9,142 nucleotides of DNA from Pseudomonadota bacterium (GCA_021815835.1 JAKAZN010000042.1:1-9142); one strand, 5' to 3'; numbered from the stretch's first letter, positions 1 through 6,999 are shown. Numbers and translations: made by a program. Notes: a model not told the origin generated them from the letters alone.

Positions 1-1383
1 AGCGCGCCGCGCCTGCCCGAGGGTCCGGTCGCCTACGTGATGAAGCGCTATCCGCGTCTGACCGAGACCTTCATCCTCAACGAGATCCGCGCCATGGAGC
101 GGCTCGGCGCCGAACTGCACATCTTTTCGCTGTTGCAGCCGGAACCGCCGCCGCACCATCCGATGGTGGCCGAGGTGCGCGCCTCCGTGACCAGCCCGCC
201 GGCGGAGTTGCGCGGCAAGCTCGGCGCTTTTCTCATGGCCCACCTTGCGCAGCTCGGGTCCGCCCCGCTGCGCTACCTCGCGGCCCTCGCCTGCGCGGCC
301 TGGTGGTCGGCGCAGACGACACGGCCGCTCACGGTCTGGAAGCAGTTCGCGCGCGGCGGCTTCATCGCGCGGGCCTGCCGGACGCGCGGCATCCGTCACA
401 TCCATGCCCATTTCGCCAACGCCCCCACGGCGGCGGCCCGCTTCGCCGGGCTGATGACCGGCATCTCCTATAGTTTCACCGCCCACGCCAAGGATCTCTA
501 TCTCACCCCGCGCCGGGTGATCTGGCGGCGCGCGCGGGCGGCGCGGTTCGTCGCCACCTGCACCGAATACAACGCCGATTATCTGCGCGACCTGCTGGGC
601 GAGGCCGGAGACAAGGTCCAGCGCATCTATCACGGCATCGATCTGTCGCTGTTCGCGGCCCGCGATCCAGGAGCCCGCCCGGCCGCCGCGCCGGCGTCGC
701 GCGCGCACCTGATCCTCTCGGTCGGGCGGCTGGTCGAGAAAAAGGGCCATGACGACCTGATCGCCGCCTTCGCCATGCTGCGCGACCGCGCCATCCCGTT
801 CCGCGCGCGCATCGTCGGCGCCGGGCCGCTCAAGGACGCGCTCGCGGCCGATATCGCGCGCGCCGGCCTCGCCGGTCAGGTGGAACTGACCGGGCCGATG
901 ACCCACGCGGCGCTGATCGACCTCTACCGCCAGGCGGATCTGTTCGCGCTCGCCCCGCGCATCGCCGATGACGGCGATCGCGACGGCATCCCGAACGTGC
1001 TCGCCGAGGCGATGGCGATCGGCGTGCCGGTGGTCTCGACGGCAATCTCCGGCATCCCGGAGCTCGTCCGCGACGGCCGAACCGGCCGCCTGGTACCCCC
1101 GCGCGACCCGGCGGCGCTGGCCGATGCGATCGCCGCGACGCTCACCGATCCGGCCGGAGCGAAAGCGCGGGCGGCGGCGGGGCGGGCCCTGCTCGAATCC
1201 GATTTCGATCTCTGGGTGACCACGCGCCAGCTGCGCGCGCTGATGGCGCCCGAGGCGTGCTGCGAGGGCGCGCACGCGCCCTTCGCCCGCACGCCGCCCG
1301 CCCGCGCCCGCCCGCGCGCCGAAATGCTGCCCGACCGGGCCGTGCGCGCCGATCGCCCCACGGCGGAGCCGGCGGGTTCATGA
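1..1383 (+). CDS. GT4-family glycosyltransferase (5' end outside the window)
   Basis: This is a glycosyltransferase of the GT-B fold, GT4 type, likely adding a sugar from a nucleotide-sugar donor to a lipid-linked or growing glycan at the cytoplasmic face of the inner membrane. The frame is open from base 1, and the residues before the first GTG/ATG (37/40) already fit the family start (PVAYVMKRYPRLTETFILNE), so the true start lies upstream. In visible numbering, the N-terminal acceptor domain has HIHAHFAN and TAHAKDLYL. The donor domain opens with GRLVEKKGH near residue 242 and carries the GT4 donor-site motif DGIPNVLAEAMA at about 328-339, followed by GVPVVST. This pattern resembles WcaL-like exopolysaccharide transferases. 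The last 45 or so residues are a Pro/Arg/Ala-rich tail with no family character. The stop codon overlaps the next start as ATGA. Family is firm; donor and acceptor are unknown. Confidence 0.9.
   Translation, partial: SAPRLPEGPVAYVMKRYPRLTETFILNEIRAMERLGAELHIFSLLQPEPPPHHPMVAEVRASVTSPPAELRGKLGAFLMAHLAQLGSAPLRYLAALACAAWWSAQTTRPLTVWKQFARGGFIARACRTRGIRHIHAHFANAPTAAARFAGLMTGISYSFTAHAKDLYLTPRRVIWRRARAARFVATCTEYNADYLRDLLGEAGDKVQRIYHGIDLSLFAARDPGARPAAAPASRAHLILSVGRLVEKKGHDDLIAAFAMLRDRAIPFRARIVGAGPLKDALAADIARAGLAGQVELTGPMTHAALIDLYRQADLFALAPRIADDGDRDGIPNVLAEAMAIGVPVVSTAISGIPELVRDGRTGRLVPPRDPAALADAIAATLTDPAGAKARAAAGRALLESDFDLWVTTRQLRALMAPEACCEGAHAPFARTPPARARPRAEMLPDRAVRADRPTAEPAGS
1297..1316 (+). repeat. 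10-bp tandem duplication, two perfect copies
   Basis: The unit CCCGCCCGCG occurs twice head to tail inside the low-complexity 3' tail of the first glycosyltransferase. The unit is not a multiple of three. Gain of one copy would shift the frame into that of the next gene, which is open from here to its own start. Confidence 0.7.
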
Positions 1384-2642
1384 AACTTCTCTACTTCAAT
1401 CCCGATCGCGGCATTCCCGTGCTCGGCGACAAGGGCGCATCGGTGCATGTGCGCGCCTTCGTCGAAGCGGCGCGGCGGCTCGGCCACGAAGTGGCGCTGG
1501 TCTGCACCGCGCGCGGCGCCGGCAATCCGCCGCCGGACGCGCTGCTGATCGAACTGGCGCCGGCGACGTCGCCCGCAGCGCTGGAGGCGCTGTGTGCCGA
1601 GCGCGGCCTCGCTTTGCCATTCCTCGAGGATCCGGTGGCGCGGCGGGAACTCGCGCGGATCGCCCATGACCGCGCGCTCGTGCACGCCGTCCCCGCGGCA
1701 CTCGCCCGCGCCGGGTTCCAGCCGGACATGATCTACGAGCGTCACGCGCTGTTTCATTCCTCGGGCGTGGCGATCGCGCGCGCGCTCGATTTGCCGCGCG
1801 TGCTGGAAGTGAACGCGCCGCTGATCGTCGAGCAGCGCCGCTTTCGCGGTCTCGTGTTCGAGGACGCGGCGCGCGCCGCGGAAGCCGCGTCCTATCGCGG
1901 CGCGGACGCGATCCTCACCGTCTCCGACGCGGTCGCCGATCAGGTGCGCCTGGTGCTCGGGCGGGACGCGGGCGAGCGGGTGCGGGTGGTGCCGAACGGG
2001 GTCGATCCGGATCGATTTCAACCCGATGTGGGGCGGGCGACGATGCGCGCCCGGCTCGGGCTGGGCGCGGCGCCGACGATCGGCTTCTTCGGCAGTTTCA
2101 AGCCCTGGCACGGCATCGCCATGCTGGGCGAGGTGTTCCGCGCCCTCGCCGTCACCCATCCCGCCGCGCGGTTGCTGGCCGTTGGCGAGGGACCGGAGCA
2201 CGCGGCATTCCGCGACGGGCTTGGCGCCGCCGGCCTCGCCGATCGCCTGGTGCTGCCCGGGCGCGTGCCGCACGCGGATGTGCCGGCCTGGCTCGCCGCC
2301 TGCGATCTGACCATCGCGCCCTATCTGCCGCAGCAGGATTTCTATTTCTCGCCGCTGAAGGTGGTGGAATCGCTTGCCGCCGGGCGGCCCGTGGTCGCCC
2401 CCGCGCTGGGCCAGCTCACGACCCTGATCGACGACGGCATCAACGGCCGGCTCTATCGGCCGGGCGATGCCGGCGATTGCCTGCGCGCGCTGGGCGATCT
2501 GATCGACGACCCCGCCGCGCGCGCCGCGATGGGGCGCGCGGCGCATCGCCGCGCGGCCGGCTTCGGCTGGGCGCGGATCGTCGCCGACGCGCTGGCGCTG
2601 GGGGCGGCCCTGGCGGGACGGCAGCCGGCGTGGCCGGCATGA
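1380..2642 (+). CDS. GT4-family glycosyltransferase, 420 aa
   Basis: This is a second GT-B glycosyltransferase, distinct in sequence from its upstream neighbour, and probably adds another sugar to the same glycan. The start is the ATG that overlaps the previous stop (ATGA), beginning MKLLYFNPDRGIPVLGDKGA, which fits an N-terminal Rossmann beta-strand and the GxxGA acceptor-side loop. A GGAG lies 11 bases upstream. The frame is open further upstream, but that part is Arg/Pro-rich shadow sequence. The linker holds TVSDAV and PNGVDPDRF (from residue 205). The donor domain starts with GFFGSFKPWHG (GSFKPWHG at 238-245), then VGEGPE and the EX7E-region motif FSPLKVVESLAAGRPVVAP, with E330 as the likely donor-binding Glu. 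The length is normal for GT4. No signal peptide or clear membrane helix is visible. Its stop overlaps the ABC exporter start, so translation is probably coupled. Sugar specificity cannot be inferred. Confidence 0.92.
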   Translation: MKLLYFNPDRGIPVLGDKGASVHVRAFVEAARRLGHEVALVCTARGAGNPPPDALLIELAPATSPAALEALCAERGLALPFLEDPVARRELARIAHDRALVHAVPAALARAGFQPDMIYERHALFHSSGVAIARALDLPRVLEVNAPLIVEQRRFRGLVFEDAARAAEAASYRGADAILTVSDAVADQVRLVLGRDAGERVRVVPNGVDPDRFQPDVGRATMRARLGLGAAPTIGFFGSFKPWHGIAMLGEVFRALAVTHPAARLLAVGEGPEHAAFRDGLGAAGLADRLVLPGRVPHADVPAWLAACDLTIAPYLPQQDFYFSPLKVVESLAAGRPVVAPALGQLTTLIDDGINGRLYRPGDAGDCLRALGDLIDDPAARAAMGRAAHRRAAGFGWARIVADALALGAALAGRQPAWPA

Positions 2643-4462
2643 GTTTCGCTCCGCGCGCTCCCCGGCTCCGCCTCGGCCGCTACCTCGCCACCGAACGCCT
2701 GGCCCTCGGCGTCGGCGCGCTGGCCATGGCGGGCCGGGCCGGCGTTCTGCTGCTGCTGCCCTGGCCGCTGAAATTCATCATCGACAACGTCATCTTCCAG
2801 CGCCCGCTGGCGCCCCGGATCGCCGCATGGCTGCCCGACCCGTTGCTGCACCGGATGGCGCTGCTCGACACGCTCGGGCTGGCGATGCTGATCCTCGGCG
2901 GGCTCGACGCGGCGCTGGTCTATGCCGGCAACCGGCTGTTCCTGAATGCCGGACAGCGAATCATGTTCGCAATCCGGTTCGACCTGTTCGCCCATTTGCA
3001 GCGGCTGTCGGTTTCGTTCCATCGCGGCCGCCGCGGCGGGGAGGTGATGTCGCGCCTGGGTGGGGATGTGCGCGGGTTGCAGGAATTCATCTCGGGAATC
3101 GGGATCGACCTGCTGCCGCACGGCCTCACCATCGTCGGCATGGCCGCGGTGATGCTGGCGATGGACTGGCGCTACGCGCTGATCGCGCTCTCGGTGGTGC
3201 CGGTGCTGGTGGTGATGGCGCGGCATTATTCCGGGCGGCTGCGTCAGGCGCTGCGCCAGGTCCGCCGGCAGGATTCCGAACTGATGGGCCAGGCGCAGGA
3301 AGTGCTGGCCGGCGTGCAGCTCGTGCAGGCCTTCGCCCGCGAGGACCACGAGGACCGCCGCTTCACCACGCAGGCCGCGCGCAGCCTCGATGCCGGGATC
3401 GAGGCCAATCGGGTGCAGTCGCAATTCGGCCCGGCGATGAATTTCGCCATCGCCGCGGCGACCGGCGCGATCGCCTGGTACGGCGCGGCCAGCGTGATCC
3501 GCGGCAGCCTCTCGCCCGGTCAGTTGCTGATCTTCCTCGCCTATCTGCGCGGCATCGCCACCCCGGCGCGCCAGCTCGCCAAGACGGGCCGCGTCTTCAG
3601 CCGCGGCGCGGTGGCGCTGGAACGGGTCGGCGAATACATGACGGAAGCCCCGGGGGTGGCCGACCCGCCGGACGCCGCCACGCCCCGGTCCTGCGCCGGT
3701 CGGGTCGAATTTCGATCCGTGGGGTTCGGGTATCGGCCGGACCGGATGGTGCTGCATGGGATCGATTTCACCCTGGAGCCGGGCCAGACGGTCGCCCTCG
3801 TGGGCGCCACCGGCTCGGGCAAGAGCTCGATCGCCAGTCTGATCCCGCGCTTCTTCGACCCGCAGGCCGGCGCGATCCTGCTGGACGGGCGGGATCTGCA
3901 AAGCCTGCCGCTCACTTGGCTGCGCCGGCAAGTGGCCGTCGTGGCGCAGGAGCCGGTGCTGTTCCAGGCCTCGGTCTGGGAGAACATCGCCTATGGCCGC
4001 GAGGGCGCCGGCCGCGCCGAGGCGATCCGCGCCGCCGAGGAAGCCGGCATCGATCCCGTGATCGCCGCCCTGCCGCAGGGCTACGACACGCTCACCGGGG
4101 AGCGCGGCCAGGCGCTATCGGGCGGGCAGCGCCAATGCGTGGCGATCGCGCGCGCGATGCTGCGCGACGCGCCGGTGCTGGTGCTGGACGAACCGACCGC
4201 CAGCCTCGATCCGGCCACCGAGGCGCGGCTGATGGTCGCGCTTGAACGGCTCGCGGCGCGGCGGGCGGCGCTGGTGATCGCGCACCGGCTGTCCACGGTG
4301 ATGGCGGCCGATCTGATCCTGGTGCTCGATCAGGGCCGGATCGTGCAGCGCGGCACCCATGCCGAATTGCTGGAGCAGGGTGGCACCTACGCGCGGCTGT
4401 GGCGGGCGATGCGGGATGGGGAACGGCGCGAGCCGCCCAGCCTGCGGCTGGTCGCCCCATGA
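2639..4462 (+). CDS. ABC exporter, fused permease and ATPase (MsbA-like half transporter), 607 aa
   Basis: This is a type IV (MsbA/LipA-exporter style) half transporter that would work as a homodimer in the inner membrane, using ATP to flip or export a substrate. The start is the ATG in the ATGA overlap with the second glycosyltransferase, giving MSFAPRAPRLRLGRY. Six hydrophobic segments are visible, at roughly residues 20-40, 75-95, 157-178, 180-196, 263-285 and 290-310, with the loop FAREDHEDRRF typical of exporter coupling regions. The nucleotide-binding domain is complete: Walker A GATGSGKSS (389-397), Q-loop Q437, signature LSGGQRQ (from 493), Walker B VLVLDEP (D517, E518), D-loop SLDPATE and switch H549. 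All catalytic residues are present. The setting, directly after two glycosyltransferases, makes a glycolipid or oligosaccharide the likely cargo. This is inference; the fold alone also fits lipid or peptide export. No periplasmic adaptor gene lies in the window. Confidence 0.93.
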   Translation: MSFAPRAPRLRLGRYLATERLALGVGALAMAGRAGVLLLLPWPLKFIIDNVIFQRPLAPRIAAWLPDPLLHRMALLDTLGLAMLILGGLDAALVYAGNRLFLNAGQRIMFAIRFDLFAHLQRLSVSFHRGRRGGEVMSRLGGDVRGLQEFISGIGIDLLPHGLTIVGMAAVMLAMDWRYALIALSVVPVLVVMARHYSGRLRQALRQVRRQDSELMGQAQEVLAGVQLVQAFAREDHEDRRFTTQAARSLDAGIEANRVQSQFGPAMNFAIAAATGAIAWYGAASVIRGSLSPGQLLIFLAYLRGIATPARQLAKTGRVFSRGAVALERVGEYMTEAPGVADPPDAATPRSCAGRVEFRSVGFGYRPDRMVLHGIDFTLEPGQTVALVGATGSGKSSIASLIPRFFDPQAGAILLDGRDLQSLPLTWLRRQVAVVAQEPVLFQASVWENIAYGREGAGRAEAIRAAEEAGIDPVIAALPQGYDTLTGERGQALSGGQRQCVAIARAMLRDAPVLVLDEPTASLDPATEARLMVALERLAARRAALVIAHRLSTVMAADLILVLDQGRIVQRGTHAELLEQGGTYARLWRAMRDGERREPPSLRLVAP

Positions 4463-4463
4463 G

Positions 4464-4468
4464 AGGAG
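4464..4468 (+). promoter_or_regulatory. Shine-Dalgarno sequence for the beta-barrel gene
   Basis: AGGAG sits five bases before the ATG at 4474, within GAGAGGAG. It favours that ATG over the in-frame ATG at 4459, which overlaps the ABC exporter stop (ATGA) but has no clear ribosome site. It is the clearest ribosome site seen in the first operon. Confidence 0.7.
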
Positions 4469-4473
4469 CCTGG

Positions 4474-5382
4474 ATGACCCATCCCGCCTCGACGCGGCCC
4501 ACCGCGACACGGCCCACCGGGACACGGCCCACCGGGACACGACGAGGCCACCCAAGCTGGCGGTTGCGGGCGCTGGCGCTCGCGTCCGGCGCGATCCTGG
4601 CGCCGCTGCCGGCCCGCGCCGATCCCTGGGTGCCGGCGGCGGGCACCGGGGAGATCAAGCCGATGCTGCGCTATTTCGACGCCAACACGGCGTTCTCCCC
4701 CACGGGCGGCTTCACCTCCAACACGGTGTCGGGACCGACCGAGACGGAGACGCAGATCCGGATCACCGGGGAGCACGGGCTCGGCCACGGATTCTCGCTG
4801 GAATACGATTTGCGCGACGGGTTCCTGCGCAAGACCCGGGTCAAGGGCAAGAAGGACATCACCACCTCGGCCGCGGGGCTGCGCGACCAGGAGATCGGGC
4901 TGAACTACGGCCTGACCCAGCGCCCCGATTTCGCCGATTCGGTGACGTTCAACGTCGTGCTGCCCACCGGGACCGCGGGCAGCCTGCCGGCGCTGGGCAC
5001 CGGGCGGTGGGCGGTGGAGCCGGATTTCCAGATCGGCACGCGCTTCGCCGGCGGGCACGCGCACCTGACCGGCACGTTCGGCCCGCGCATCTTCCTCGAC
5101 GGCCTGACCACGCAGCTGCGCGGGACGGTGGGCATCGGGGTCTCGCCGCTGCGCGGCCTCACCCTGTCGGCGACCGCGTTCTATGTGCGCACCGTGGTCC
5201 AGCGCCACAGCATCCCCGTGGCGGCCGATGGGGAATTGTACAACGTGTTCCGGCTCGGCGGGACGATCAGCTACCGGCTGACGCCCCGCTTCGCCCCGTT
5301 TTTCGAATACGAGCGGTATCTCGCCGGCAAGCGCATCCATGCCGGGGAGCGTTTCGTGCTGGGCGTGGCGATCAAGTATTGA
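4474..5382 (+). CDS. Secreted protein, probable outer-membrane beta-barrel, 302 aa
   Basis: The protein appears to be exported and to form an outer-membrane barrel. The hydrophobic stretch LRALALASGAILAPLPARA (31-49) ends in a good AXA signal-peptidase site before DPW. The mature part is rich in alternating polar and hydrophobic strands with Gly/aromatic turns, and it ends in LGVAIKY, an aromatic C-terminus typical of barrels recognised by the Bam machinery. The segment around VVLPTGTAG and LGTGRWAVEPDFQIG recalls barrels of the 'MetA-pathway phenol degradation'/transporter type (PF13557-like), a tentative match. The n-region before the signal helix is unusually long because of three TRPTG-type repeats. 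Alternative starts are ATG 4459 (+5 residues) and TTG 4564, which would give an ordinary short signal peptide and leave the repeat untranslated. Following the ABC exporter, it could help pass or anchor its product, but it might instead be an unrelated channel. Confidence 0.75.
   Translation: MTHPASTRPTATRPTGTRPTGTRRGHPSWRLRALALASGAILAPLPARADPWVPAAGTGEIKPMLRYFDANTAFSPTGGFTSNTVSGPTETETQIRITGEHGLGHGFSLEYDLRDGFLRKTRVKGKKDITTSAAGLRDQEIGLNYGLTQRPDFADSVTFNVVLPTGTAGSLPALGTGRWAVEPDFQIGTRFAGGHAHLTGTFGPRIFLDGLTTQLRGTVGIGVSPLRGLTLSATAFYVRTVVQRHSIPVAADGELYNVFRLGGTISYRLTPRFAPFFEYERYLAGKRIHAGERFVLGVAIKY
4492..4536 (+). repeat. 15-bp tandem repeat, three copies (TRPTA/TRPTG/TRPTG)
   Basis: Three head-to-tail 15-bp units begin at 4492, 4507 and 4522. 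The last two are identical (ACACGGCCCACCGGG) and the first differs at two positions. A partial fourth unit follows at 4537. The unit length keeps the reading frame and encodes a Thr/Arg/Pro pentapeptide just before the predicted signal helix. Confidence 0.9.
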
Positions 5383-6086
5383 GCGCCGCCGCCGTGCAGG
5401 AGACCACGCTGCTGCTGGTCCGCCACGGCGAGACCACCTGGACCCGGACCGGGCGCATCCAGGGCCGCGCCGATTCGCCGCTGCACCCCGAGGGGGCGGC
5501 ACAGATCCGCGCCCTTGCCGCCACGCTCCTTCCGCCCGATCCCGAATGGCCGGGGGGCCGCGCCTGCCTGCTGGTCTCCAGCCCCTTGCGGCGCGCGGTG
5601 GACAGCGCGCGGGTGCTGCGGGCAAGCCTCGGCCCGGCGATCCGCGGCGCGCGGCTTGCGGCGCCCGACCCGCGGCTCGCCGAGCTCGATTTCGGTGCCT
5701 GGGAGGGTCTGACCCAGCCGGAGGTGAAGGCGCGCTGGCCGGAGCTGCTGCGGACCTGGAAGCGCCAACCCGACACGGTGCGCCTGCCCGGGGGCGAGAC
5801 CCTGGCCGAGGCCAGGGACCGCTGGCGCGATTTCCTTGCCAATCCCCCCTGGGCCCATCCCGCCCGGACGGATGCTGCCCGGGCGGAGGATGCGTCGCCG
5901 GCAATCGCGATCCCGGCAATCGCGATCATAGTGACGCACGCGGCGATGATCCGGATCGCGCTGCTGGAGGCCGCCGGGGCGGCGCTGGACGGATTCCGCG
6001 CGGTGGCGGTGCCGGTCGCCTCGGCGCATCGGCTGCGACTGGCGGCCGGACGGGCCTATCGGGCGGCGGAGGCAGGGCCGCGATGA
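5379..6086 (+). CDS. Histidine phosphatase family protein (phosphoglycerate mutase-like), 235 aa
   Basis: This is a cytosolic phosphatase or mutase of the histidine phosphatase superfamily, which works through a phospho-histidine intermediate. The catalytic RHGET motif is at residues 15-19 (H16). It is followed by GRIQGRADSPLHPEG, the second phosphate-pocket Arg in SSPLRR (R71), the conserved block AELDFGAWEGLT (E109), LPGGETLAEARDR, and the second catalytic His in VTHAAMIR (H187). The set is complete and the length is usual. No ATG exists near the start. TTG 5379 overlaps the barrel stop (TTGA), echoing the upstream ATGA junctions; GTG 5394 is the alternative and removes five residues. A 15-bp duplication (PAIAIPAIAI) lies just before the strand carrying H187. 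Substrate is unknown: sugar phosphates or glycan precursors fit the operon, while CobC- or phosphoglycerate-mutase-like roles are possible from the family alone. Confidence 0.9.
   Translation: MSAAAVQETTLLLVRHGETTWTRTGRIQGRADSPLHPEGAAQIRALAATLLPPDPEWPGGRACLLVSSPLRRAVDSARVLRASLGPAIRGARLAAPDPRLAELDFGAWEGLTQPEVKARWPELLRTWKRQPDTVRLPGGETLAEARDRWRDFLANPPWAHPARTDAARAEDASPAIAIPAIAIIVTHAAMIRIALLEAAGAALDGFRAVAVPVASAHRLRLAAGRAYRAAEAGPR
5898..5927 (+). repeat. 15-bp perfect tandem duplication in the phosphatase gene
   Basis: CCGGCAATCGCGATC is present twice head to tail (5898-5912 and 5913-5927). It encodes PAIAI twice, in frame, directly before IIVTH, which carries the second catalytic histidine. Confidence 0.92.
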
Positions 6087-6090
6087 TGCC

Positions 6091-6115
6091 GTACCGGTGG
6101 CTTGCGCCGCCGTAC
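6091..6115 (+). terminator. Possible terminator hairpin after the glycan operon
   Basis: GTACCGGTGGC pairs with GCCGCCGTAC around a TTGC loop (6102-6105), giving about ten pairs with one bulged C (6094 or 6095) and one G-T pair. It begins five bases after the phosphatase stop and ends before the etfB promoter. No T-run follows, so it may be a weak or Rho-assisted terminator, or only an mRNA 3'-end stabiliser. Confidence 0.4.
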
Positions 6116-6131
6116 TCATCGGTAGACGGGT

Positions 6132-6160
6132 TTGACACCGCGCGCCGGGCCTGCCTATTT
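6132..6160 (+). promoter_or_regulatory. Sigma70-type promoter for etfB-etfA-hbd
   Basis: A perfect -35 box TTGACA (6132-6137) is followed after 17 bases by CTATTT (6155-6160), a -10 form often seen in alphaproteobacteria (TATTTT at 6156 with an 18-base spacer is equivalent). Transcription would start near 6166-6168, leaving a leader of about 80 bases. It is the only good promoter match in the one sizeable intergenic gap. No operator dyad was recognised next to it. Confidence 0.7.
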
Positions 6161-6227
6161 TCCGCCGTTCTTTCGCAGGTGCGAACACGCCGCCCGGCGA
6201 CATAGCCGCCGCGCGCCCCATCCCTCA

Positions 6228-6240
6228 GCTTCCGAAGCGG
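6228..6240 (+). promoter_or_regulatory. Weak ribosome site within a small dyad ahead of etfB
   Basis: GAAGCGG (6234-6240) lies six bases before the ATG at 6247 and is the best, though imperfect, Shine-Dalgarno candidate. It overlaps a short dyad, GCTTC-C-GAAGC (6228-6238). The symmetric arms are too close to form a hairpin, so the dyad may be chance. Confidence 0.35.
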
Positions 6241-6246
6241 TTCCTC

Positions 6247-6996
6247 ATGAAGATACTGGTCCCCGTCAAGCGGGTGGTTGATTACAACGTCAAGGTCCGG
6301 GTGAAGTCGGACCACACCGGCGTGGAGACCTCCGGCGTCAAGATGTCGATGAATCCGTTTGACGAGATCGCCATCGAAGAGGCCGTCCGCCTGAAGGAGA
6401 AGGGCATCGCGACCGAGATCGTCGCCGTCTCCATGGGCGTGGCGCAATGCGCCGAGACGATCCGCACGGCACTCGCCATGGGCGCCGATCGCGGTATCCT
6501 GGTGGAAAGCGACGCCGATCTGCAGCCGCTCGCGGTGGCGAAGCTGCTGGCCGCGATCGTGGCACAGGAGCATCCCACCCTGGTGATCCTCGGCAAGCAG
6601 GCGATCGACGACGACATGAGCGCCACCGGCCAGATGCTGGCGGCCCTGCTCGGCTGGCCGCAGGGCACCTTTGCAAGCAAGGTCACGATCGAGGGCGAGA
6701 CCCTGACGGTGATCCGCGAGGTCGATGGCGGGCTGGAGACGGTGGCGCTGGCCTTGCCCGCGATCGTCACCACCGATCTGCGGCTGAACGAGCCGCGCTA
6801 TGCCTCGCTGCCCAACATCATGAAGGCGCGCAAGAAGCCGATCGTCACGATGTCGCCGGCCGATCTTGGGGTCGATCCCGCGCCGCGGCTGACCGTGCTG
6901 TCCGTGGTGGAACCGGCGAAGCGCAAGGCCGGGGTGAAGGTGGGATCGGTCGCCGAACTTGTGGCCAAGCTGCGAACCGAAGCGAAGGTGATCTGA
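6247..6996 (+). CDS. etfB: Electron transfer flavoprotein subunit beta, 249 aa
   Basis: EtfB pairs with EtfA to form the soluble FAD- and AMP-containing electron carrier that takes electrons from acyl-CoA and related dehydrogenases and passes them to ETF:quinone oxidoreductase. The protein begins [20 protein letters not shown] and has the expected [16 protein letters not shown] segment, the nucleotide-binding region [20 protein letters not shown], and the dehydrogenase recognition loop [11 protein letters not shown] (188-198). From memory this loop is almost the same as in human ETF-beta, including the lysines matching human K200 and K203. Length is full (human about 255). It is the first gene after a TTGACA/CTATTT promoter and sits three bases before etfA. 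It belongs to the housekeeping group rather than the FixA or bifurcating Etf groups, judged by the close match to mitochondrial sequence. Confidence 0.97.
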   Translation: MKILVPVKRVVDYNVKVRVKSDHTGVETSGVKMSMNPFDEIAIEEAVRLKEKGIATEIVAVSMGVAQCAETIRTALAMGADRGILVESDADLQPLAVAKLLAAIVAQEHPTLVILGKQAIDDDMSATGQMLAALLGWPQGTFASKVTIEGETLTVIREVDGGLETVALALPAIVTTDLRLNEPRYASLPNIMKARKKPIVTMSPADLGVDPAPRLTVLSVVEPAKRKAGVKVGSVAELVAKLRTEAKVI

Positions 6997-6999
6997 GCG

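Noticed and set aside
924..2546. 540-codon open frame on the minus strand
   Set aside because: It is antisense to two clear glycosyltransferase genes and has an Arg/His/Gly/Ala-rich composition with no motifs. Such frames are common opposite high-GC genes.
2453..3931. 492-codon open frame on the minus strand
   Set aside because: It lies opposite the ABC exporter, whose motifs are complete. The composition (Gln/Arg/His-rich) is that of a mirror frame.
2827..4245. 472-codon plus-strand frame inside the ABC exporter gene
   Set aside because: It is an out-of-frame Arg/Gly/Ala-rich shadow of the exporter.
4519..4569. Twin-arginine (Tat) signal in the barrel protein
   Set aside because: An RR pair is present before the hydrophobic segment, but the surrounding residues do not match the Tat consensus. 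A Sec signal with an AXA site fits better.
4387..5919. 510-codon open frame on the minus strand
   Set aside because: It is antisense to the barrel and phosphatase genes, with Pro/Arg-rich low-complexity translation and no domain pattern.
6083..6205. 40-codon frame with an ATGA overlap after the phosphatase gene
   Set aside because: It runs through the hairpin and the etfB promoter, has no ribosome site or recognisable motif, and is likely chance.
6228..6238. GCTTC-C-GAAGC dyad as an operator for the ETF operon
   Set aside because: The dyad is short, lies at the ribosome site rather than at the promoter, and has no second copy in the gap, so a regulator site cannot be supported.
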